The position numbers and the translations under genes are program-made. From the NCBI GenBank assembly GCA_022036555.1, contig CM039123.1, positions 14,792,326-14,856,325 on the forward strand: a stretch of DNA of 64,000 nucleotides, in the 5' to 3' direction. Positions 56,601 to 64,000 of this stretch are shown here, piece by piece; position 1 is the first letter of the stretch; every line of letters starts with the position of its first letter. Under the pieces are notes generated by a model. The model ran no database searches. It saw only the letters and a list, made by a program, of their open reading frames with translations, and had not been told where the DNA came from. The stretch comes from Microstegium vimineum (Eukaryota; Streptophyta; Magnoliopsida; Poales; Poaceae).

Positions 56601-59600
56601 ACTTCACCATTCAACACCTCATTTAACAATGCATCTTCAAGCCCATTCACATCATCCACTAGTACCACAATGTTTGGACAAACAGGTGTTTCTACATTTT
56701 CAGCAAGTACTTCGCCATCATTATTTGGAAATACCAATCCTGTTTCTGGTACATCGTCGTTATTTGGCACATCATTGACAAATAATCCAAGTCCATTCGG
56801 CACTGGCTCATCCTTAGCTAACTCTCAATCAGCCCCACTATTTTCCTCATCATTTGCTCAACCAATATCAAGTACACCAGCTTTCTCTTCTGGGAGCCTA
56901 TTCGGTTCAACTAATCCTGGCAATCTGTTTAGCAGCAGCGGGCCTTCCCTTTTTTCAACAGTAAGCATCCTTTGTCATTTTGTCCTCATATTTTATTACT
57001 AGCATTGTTTTTAAGGCATTTCCTAGGCATCCATGCAGTAAAAAATCGTGGGCGTTGCCGTTGCCACGACCAAAATCCAGCAAAACAAGAGAGGAGGGGA
57101 GGGAGAAGAAAGAGGAAGAACTAGAGGACTAGCATGATTCAGGGAAAGGCCAAGCTCCTATCTCCGCCCTATCCCCATCGGCTCCCTTGGCCATGTCAGC
57201 TTTCCTCACGGGCCAACTGCAGCATCAACGATATGAGAGGGGCAGCAGCAGGCCAGTAGCTCTCGATCTGCACAGAGTGGAGAGGGATCTGGAATGGGGG
57301 CGGCACCAGGATTGGAGAAGGTGAGGGGAAGAGGCGGGGAGGACCGGATAGGTGCCACGGAGGCAGCAACAGATGTGAACGGGAGGGGGAGGGGGAGATA
57401 GTTTTGCCGCCTGATGGAAGGGGTCTCGGGGGGTTGAGTGGCGCTCTAGGTGACTAGGTCTTTCTTAGGGAAGGTTGCATGGTCTTTTTGGTGGTCTCTT
57501 GGGCTCGGTTTTTTAGTTTTCCCCTTTGTTTTCTTTTTTAATTTCCTTTTCCTACCTTCTCCATACTGCAAGTTCTTCATATTCATATGGTGTCACCTTG
57601 CGTCGCCTAGGCGTCAGAAAAGGGTGGCTTGCCACGCCTTGCCTTAGCACCTTAATAACCATGCTTGCTAGATTCTCGTTATCATTTCTTATTTATTAGT
57701 ACTTAATTTATTTTGCTTCTAATGATTCAGCCAACATTTCAGCCATCTGCCCCTGCTCAATCTTCAAATATGTTCTCCTTCCAACCTCCTATTCAACCAG
57801 GTCAGTATTTTATATTTACACCTTTCTGATCTTTTTATAATTAGTCTTCAAAGACTAGTTTGGGGCTTAACATATGTTCAAATGCATGCATGCATGGATA
57901 CAGCAGTTTCTGCAGGTGGATTCCCTGGTTTTTCCAACACTACAAATCAGACCTTGATTGGACAGCCGTATGATCTTCTGCTATTTCTCAATGCGCTTGA
58001 TTATTCTTTACCTATTTAGTAATTTCTTTTTGATGGATTAAAACACTGATTAGTTATAATAAGGTGAAGGAAAAACAATATTACAACCAGTCTAATGTGG
58101 AGTACGGCGTAGGCAAGAATGGAAAAAAAAACTTGATGGTTCATGTTTTTTTTTTTTACTAAAGTAATACATTATTCAGTTTAACATGGTGTATCCTGTT
58201 TCATTTTTTCACAGAACTAGCCAGTCCAGTATGGTCATGCAGCCTGCTCCTGTTTCAAATCCATTTGGGATGCTTCCAGCAATGCCTCAGATGTCTATTG
58301 GGAATGGTGGATCTTCACCATCAGTTCAATATGGGATATCAAGTTTGCCGGTTAGTTTTAAGTATTTTCAATTGTTTATGTATAAGTAGGCAATGTTCAA
58401 GAAAATGCTAGGCGCTAGGCAGGTGTTAGCCTATTGATTAGCGCCTAGGAAGATTAAACATAGATTAAATGTGATTAATCGTTTGTGTGTATTTTTTAAC
58501 TTTTTTTGCTGCCAAGAGCGTGGAGTTAGCATTCCTAAACAATATTAGCATCCAGCCACAGTACTCGAAGCAGGGGCAGTGGAGTTGCATATAAAATAGT
58601 ACAAAGCAAAGGTGCAGGTGAAGAGAAGAGGAGGGAGGCAAGTTGAAAAATGCAGAGCAGGGTATCAATCGGGTACTAATCTGCTTATCTTGCTTCTTGC
58701 TGTGAGAGAACATGATGCGAGCTGCTGCTGGCTAAGGGTGAAGGATGAAGAGGGCCGCTGCTCCTGCAGGGAGGACAAAAAGAGGCGTCCGCTGCAGCTC
58801 CACGGAGAAGAGGCGGCTCCTCTTGCTGCAGGTGGCTGCAACTCGACGGAGGAACAGAGGCGCCTCCAGGCCAGTGCCGCTTACAGCCCGCAGGCGTCCG
58901 CTCCTTGCCGTGGACAACAGGCGTCCACTCTTTCTGCTTCCCCGTAGGCGTTCACTCTTTCAGTTTCCTGCGGAGCGAAGACGCGGAAGCCGGCAGCCGG
59001 GAGGCAGGAGACAGGCGGCAGGTGGACCTGGGCGACAAAATCCATCGGTGGCTCGGTGCCTCTCTATTTCTTGCCGATCGATTTCTGCTCCCGCATCGAG
59101 CCCGCGCTTTCTCTACTCCCTGCCCACGCTACTTTCCCTTCCCGCGAGTGCTGCGCGCGCTTCTTTCCTGCTTCCGGCCCGCGTGCCCTGCGATTTCCAC
59201 CCGCCTAGCCCATTTTTCTTGGATTCCACACCGATTAAACGCCGGCGCGTGCGTAGACGACCGCCTAGGTGCTCCCAGCGACTGAATGAACGCCTACCCC
59301 CTAAACGAGATGCTGGATCAACGTTTAGCGTTTAATCGAGATTAAACGGCGTTTAATTGTGTTTTTTTCGAACCTTAAAGTAGGTGGACAGTAGAGATAG
59401 TAGCAAGATGGTGGTTGTTAATTAGGAAGGTGTGGTACCCCTAAAGATGCCATAAGCAAGTAGCCAGGTACCACATATGAAGGGGTGCTTGATTGCAACT
59501 TCTTACTGTTTTGCAGGTTGCTGAGAAGCCTCTTCAAAGTAGAGCATTGTCCATGGTGGTTCCTAGGCATTTGTCACACAGAAGAATAAAACTGCTTCCG

Positions 59601-60631
59601 AGAAAATATAATGCAATATCTGATGGCAAGGTAATGAATGACGAAACCTGTAAGAATAGAATCTTCAAAGTTTTTTTTTATGATTTGTTAATGGAGCTTT
59701 TGGAAGCCATTGTGAAACCATTGGACACATTGCTCACTGTCTTTTATTTCAATATATAGGTTCCATTTTTTGCTGATGATGAAGAATCTCCAACACCGAA
59801 GGCGGATGCTTTTTTCATCCCTAGAGAGAACCCAAGGAATCTGGTAATTCGTCCAATTGAGCAGTGGCCTTCGCGGAGAGAAACTGACCGGCAGTCGACT
59901 TTGAAGAATGCTACTGATTTGAACAAATATGAAGGTAAATCTTTTGATTACAGTACTGGAATTTTCATTTAAATATTGTCGCCAGCAAGGGCAAATCTTA
60001 GTTACTGATCTCATTAAGTTTTGCAGATGCTTCCACTGAAAGTGAGCGTGGTAAGTCTGCCATGTCACCAAGCAGCAGGCCTCCTGCAGTGAAAAATGAC
60101 AATCAGCATGAGGCCATGGCCATGGCCCAGCATGGGAATGGGAATGTTACTTCAGTTGAAAAGCTGTTGCCTAAACTTCCACGTGCAGATTACTTCACAG
60201 AGCCTAGTATAGAGGAGCTTGCGGCCAAAGAACGTGCGGAGGCAGGCTACTGCCGTTGGGTAAGGGACTTTGTTGTGGGGCGACGTGGCTATGGCAGCAT
60301 CAAGTTTCTGGGAGAGACAGATGTGAGGTGCCTGGATCTGGAGTCTATAGTGGAGTTCAACAACCGGGAGGTGATTGTGTACAAGGACGACAGCAAGAAG
60401 CCCCCTGTGGGTGAGGGGCTGAACAAGGCTGCTGAGGTGACTCTATTGAACATTAAGTGCATAAACAAGAAGACTGGGGAGCAGTACTGCGAGGGGGCAA
60501 GGGTGGAGAGATACAGGGAGATGCTGGTGAAGAAGGCGGAGGAGCAGGGCGTAGAGTTTGTGTCCTTCGACGCTGCCAAGGGAGAGTGGAAGTTCAGGGT
60601 GAAGCACTTCAGCGCCTATGGGCTTCGGTGA
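53651..60631 (+). CDS. NUP98: Nuclear pore complex FG protein NUP98
   Basis: NUP98 lines the central channel of the pore; FG repeats bind transport receptors and the GLEBS segment binds RAE1/Gle2. Exons: 53651-53669, 54510-54854, 55162-55701, 55929-56144, 56446-56960, 57731-57800, 57904-57967, 58215-58350, 59517-59630, 59760-59934, 60027-60631; all borders are GT-AG and phases agree, total 2799 bases, 932 residues. Residues 1-300 are GFGxx, PAFG and PFG repeats; the GLEBS-like segment (HEELRWEDYQRGDKG) is near 358-374; FG-type repeats continue to about 590. The C-terminal domain (about 770-932) ends at residues 925-932, HFSAYGLR. The HF|S site matches the known autocleavage site, leaving six residues. 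No NUP96 sequence follows. Exon 7 could instead start at 57916 (four residues shorter). Confidence 0.93.
54102..54355. mobile_element. Stowaway MITE in NUP98 intron 1
   Basis: 254 bases bounded by TA on both sides, ends CTCCTACCATCCCAAATTAT and ATAATTTGGAATGGAGGGAG, the Stowaway (Tc1/mariner) signature. Confidence 0.9.
57001..57665. mobile_element. TIR element in NUP98 intron 5
   Basis: Ends AGCATTGTTTTTAAGGC and a complement-like GCCTTAGCACC...CCATGCT form an imperfect inverted repeat of about 17-25 bases; the family phrase CCTAGGCG occurs near both ends. No clean target duplication. The interior has no coding frame of note. Confidence 0.6.
58390..59376. mobile_element. TIR element with GC-rich core in NUP98 intron 8
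   Basis: Left end with AATGTTCAAGAAAATGC and GGCGCTAGGC, and right end with GGCGTTTAATTGTG...CGAACCTT, are related by inversion. Between them lies a GC-rich 600-base core (58740-59290) with three copies of AGGCGTCC/TTCACTC. Resembles a captured gene or rDNA-type fragment; no domain recognised. Intron 8 is 1166 bases, mostly this insert. Confidence 0.55.
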
Positions 60632-60880
60632 TATACAGTAATCCTGATTCCTGAGGAGTGAGGGATGGACGATGGAATGTCTTGTAGTTAAAGTAGCGTG
60701 TTTGTTTTTGTTGGTTTGCTTTGATGGAGTAGTGGTAGTTACGTTGCCCGCTGTATGCTCTTGTCAAATGTTATGCGGGGGTTGTCACCTTTTGTGCAAA
60801 AGATTTGAGTTGTTGCTGTAAAATGCCTGCAAATTGAGCTATGCTGCTGAAAACTGAAGCAGCAACAGAATATTCTCCAT
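60632..60880 (+). other. NUP98 3' UTR
   Basis: About 250 bases with TTGT-rich and AT-rich segments. No exact AATAAA was seen; a near-upstream signal cannot be fixed. Confidence 0.45.
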
Positions 60881-62050
60881 AACAGTAAGGCGTGTGCTAC
60901 CTATCATTACTGCCCATGCGCTGGTATAGGAGAAATTTCTTTGCAATAAGGGAAGTATGCATGGAAAAATTGAGACGCAAATGAAACTAAAGGATATTAT
61001 GTGTTGGTTACGAAGCATATAACTTTAGACAACTTTGTCATGCATTTTTTAAATGTAAGAAAATCAAATATGATTATCAAATGATACTTTTTCCATTTTG
61101 TTTTTTTTCATTCATTTACTATGTATTTAGATATATTATTATATCTAGATACCCTATTATTAAGTACGGTTGGCTTGTTATATTGTTTCATGGTTATTTT
61201 GTCTGGATAAACCTATAGCAAAATGGATGTACTATCTTTGTCTCTAAAAATACAATTGTGGAACAATGTCATGGTCTAGTATATTAAATTTGATCAATTA
61301 TAGATTAAAATTAATAAAATAAATGTCATTAGATTAATCTAATTATGGAATGCATTTTTTATAATAAATTAATTTAGAGTTATAAATATAAATACTATTT
61401 ACTAAAAATCTGATAAATGTAGAAATCTGCAAATGTGAAGTACTTTAATTGGTATGTATACCATAGTTAAGTTTTTTTTTCTTTTTTTAAATGGAGATAC
61501 TTAAAAAAGTCAAAGCTAACTTGTTATAAGCACTTGTCATAAGCTCAGCGACTAACCATATCTTTGAAAAAAATTTAAAAAACATGAACCCACTTGTTAT
61601 AAGCTCAGCGGCTGATCTTATAAATTTGTAGATGGCCTCAAAACAATATGTGCCAAATAATTGTATTCATATTTATCTGAACATGAATGATTGTTTTTAT
61701 TAGGATAAAAAAATAATCATCAAACTCCCGGCCAGTGGCACATGAGAAACAAAAGTTTGAGGGACATTCAAGTTCTTTGTCACTCACATTTCACACCGTT
61801 AGTGATGGAACGACGTGAGAGAGAATTTTTTTTTTGAATTTGGACAGATCGAACTTTTTAGGAATATAAACGGTTACACCATCTTTTTTAAAAAAGGCTC
61901 AAAAATGAAAACATGAAGAATCTTTTCTTGAGTTATTATTAAAAATCGCTAGTCTCGTACATTCATAAGTCTCTTCAAGTGTTTGTCTGCGGCGCGTTGG
62001 GGCAAAAGATCGGAGCGCAGCTGTTGCGGGTATTTGGTTTTTCCGTGGTA
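60881..62050. other. AT-rich intergenic stretch
   Basis: No gene. CTTGTTATAAGCTCAGCG-like motifs recur near 61525, 61545 and 61595. The stretch 61225-61460 has a decayed Stowaway-like end (TCTCTAAAAATACAATTG). Confidence 0.5.
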
Positions 62051-62224
62051 CTCCCTGTCCTAATATATAAGGCGTAACCACTTTTTATTTATGTTTCATA
62101 ATATAAAACGTGCTTTCTCTGGAGGTATATATATCGATGCAGTGATGTGAGAGAAAATTAAATATATTTTTGGCCTTTGAACCGAAAGTGGTTACGCCTT
62201 TATATACTACTAGGACGAAGGGAG
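62051..62224. mobile_element. Stowaway MITE
   Basis: 174 bases flanked by TA on both sides. Ends CTCCCTGTCCTAATATATAA and TATATACTACTAGGACGAAGGGAG are inverted repeats. Confidence 0.88.
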
Positions 62225-62554
62225 TAACAGCCAAGTACGGATGGAACGCCTAGATTGTATGGCCGTGCGCGTTCTCGAAAGCAGAAGTAGGACTCGGAGT
62301 AGTTTACACTTGTCTCAATTGTTACTCAAATATGGATGACCGGATCTCAACCATGAATAGGTACGGTGTTTTTTTGGTACGGATTTAATTACATCATCCA
62401 GCCGCGCACGGCTCGTAATAAGCTTAAGCTGCTTCGGAGATTCCAGTAAGCATACATTTGGCGCGATGAGTAAGAATCCAATCAGCTGTGAGAATTTGAA
62501 TGCTGTGATTATCTTGTGATTTGTATCCATGAAAAAAATCGCGAGCTATAAAAT

Positions 62555-62735
62555 TTGAGAGAATTCCCTCATTGCCATTAAAACCTATAACAATCTCTTC
62601 ACTGCCATCCAAAATTATAGACTCTCTTCATTGCCATTCATTTTTAATTTTCTATCCCCTCATTGCCATTACTGTTGCATGAACAAATCTTGTTCCCTTG
62701 ATTGCCATCCATATAGATAACTTATTCCCTTAAAT
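62555..62735. repeat. Degenerate ~45-base tandem repeat
   Basis: Five copies of a TCCCTCATTGCCATT-like core (near 62566, 62597, 62629, 62659 and 62697) with variable AT-rich spacers. Confidence 0.55.
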
Positions 62736-63140
62736 GCTATTGAGGGAACAAAACACCGTTATAAGATATTTGGTACATAGAACCAACTCCGTGAACACTG
62801 TTGATAACTAAATTCGATCATTTTTATAATATGAATTTCATAGTATGTTTGAAATTTTATTTTGTCCAATTAATTAAATTTAAATTTATTTTGGTACTAT
62901 TTCTACGTACATATATTTTTTTAATTTTCATCTCTAAGATATGTTAAAAAAGGAAAAAAAAATTGCATCTTCGCTATCGTTCAAAGTTCGAAAAATAACA
63001 CATTCTTTTGTATCGTCAAGCGGTCAAACCTGATCCATTTCTAAATACTTCCTAAAAAATCTTTGAATAAGATAGTTAATAATGTTCAGGCTCGTGCATC
63101 TTTGATCACCGACTCCATATATAGCCAAATACGGCTCAGG
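62736..63140. other. AT-rich stretch, nothing recognised
   Basis: No gene or clear repeat unit. Confidence 0.45.
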
Positions 63141-63320
63141 CTCAGCTTCAATTTCTACATCCGCAGCCAAATCACTACCGCAGAAAACCAAATCAGTGCC
63201 GGTTCAAACCCTCCATCAGTGGCGGTTTTTAAACCCGCACAACCAACTCGGCAGTGATGAGGTGATCACATCACTGCCGGTTATGGATCATCATAGTGAC
63301 TGCCGGTTCGTGTCAACGAC
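63141..63320. repeat. CACTA-like subterminal repeats
   Basis: Copies of GTGCCGGTTC, ACTGCCGGTT and GTGGCGGTTT occur at about 63196, 63221, 63273 and 63299, with spacing of 25-55 bases. This is the style of subterminal repeats of grass CACTA elements. Confidence 0.55.
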
Positions 63321-63696
63321 TCTACAAGCAGCATGGCTTTGCGCCCAATGTCTGCAGGAACGGTCTCCACAGGCCCTAGTCACTCCACGATCGAGCCTCT
63401 CGGAAAAGGGTTCTGTCCCTAGCATCACCCTAAGCGTGCATGAGCTGTTCGCCCTCTGCGCCGCAGGTTGCTAGCAGCCTACCCCCCTGGTAATCCCCGT
63501 GGCGCCTACGCGTGCAGTAGCTCCGGGCTCTATGATCTGGGCCACAGGGAACCCAAGGCCGAATGATTCATCGCTACGGCTCACGACTTAGCAGGCACGA
63601 TAGGACATACAAGTGAAACAAAAGCTCACCGCCCGGATATTTTACAGCTTTGTAGTTTTCACTTACACGTCCGAATCCTTGTATCTGGGATAAAAA
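63321..63696. other. GC-mixed stretch adjoining the right-edge ORF
   Basis: No supported gene. One plus-strand frame (63196-63474) has no recognised domain. Confidence 0.4.
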
Positions 63697-64000
63697 CTAC
63701 TGTTGTCCAGCAACAAACAGATCAACGTCCTTAGCTACAATCTCCGCGACACGATTAGCATCCGCCTCGAGACGATCCGCATCCTCATCCGATGTCCCTG
63801 ACGCGAACCCGGTCTCCACGTGACCAAGCTCAAGCTTCGGGTAATGAGATTGCAACATAGTCAGGCCATGAGCAGTCACACTCCGTGCCGCCGAAGTCGT
63901 AAATGACTGAAGTCTGCCCCACAGGCCGCGAACCCTCGTTAACACACCATCCATGGTCGCCTGATCAACAGGTTCAGGAATGAGCGCCCGGCCATCAACA
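63697..64000 (-). pseudogene. Partial ORF resembling the C-terminal domain of the Tat antisense proteins
   Basis: The frame is open from the window edge on the minus strand and ends at 63697. Its spacing of motifs (ALxx...YPKLELGHVETGFASGTSDEDADRL) resembles the last domain of the element 2 antisense gene (YDLNIVANGFATDPRLTDEE) and of element 4. The match is structural and weak. The gene continues to the right of the window, so identity and integrity are unknown. Confidence 0.45.

Noticed and set aside
58745..59335. 196-codon plus frame in NUP98 intron 8
   Set aside because: Arg/Pro-rich frame in GC-rich insert without any recognised domain; lies within a transposon-like insert.

Overview
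This window is nuclear DNA of a grass, probably a panicoid such as sorghum, sugarcane or a relative. The evidence is the dense nesting of Ty3/gypsy LTR retrotransposons, Stowaway MITEs and CACTA-type repeats beside one ordinary intron-rich plant gene. The genus is inference. Gene-model coordinates were read by eye from splice signals and reading phase; mismatch rates are hand counts.

Bases 1-46,000 are a nest of retrotransposons. Element 1 (1-7606) is a pol-deleted Tat-type element with a degraded gag and an antisense plant-mobile-domain gene; its 3' LTR sits in the protease region of element 2. Element 2 (7607-19790) is a RIRE2-like Tat element with a broken pol, an antisense spliced gene of the 'putative gypsy type transposon' family, and a 3' LTR. 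Element 3 (19966-44727) is a chromovirus of the Tekay/Del type with LTRs over 4 kb, an extra ORF before gag, a chromodomain and a perfect 5-bp target duplication (GCGGG). Element 4 (28884-38341, minus strand) is a pol-deleted relative of element 2 inserted in the reverse transcriptase of element 3, flanked by AGTAC. Elements 2 and 3 entered the same older repeat 175 bases apart. LTR mismatch agrees with the nesting: about 3% for element 3 (first 300 bases) against about 1.4% for element 4.

Bases 46,000-53,300 are a mosaic of small debris: one exon of the meiotic AAA-ATPase gene PCH2/CRC1, a frameshifted RNase H fragment, CACTA-like termini with repeated CTTTAGTCCCGGTT motifs, and several MITEs.

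The one intact host gene is NUP98 (53651-60631, plus strand). Eleven exons join to 2799 bases, in phase throughout, for a 932-residue FG nucleoporin with a GLEBS segment and a C-terminal autoproteolytic domain. It carries a Stowaway in intron 1 and terminal-inverted-repeat insertions in introns 5 and 8. Bases 60,900-64,000 are AT-rich intergenic DNA with another Stowaway, CACTA-like subterminal repeats and, at the right edge, an ORF resembling the C-terminal part of the antisense proteins of elements 2 and 4.

The most unusual structure is in the Tat elements. Each of two related elements carries, antisense and just upstream of its 3' end, a different host-like multi-exon gene with its own TATA box and canonical GT-AG introns. 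Those introns are invisible to the sense genomic RNA and can therefore survive retrotransposition.
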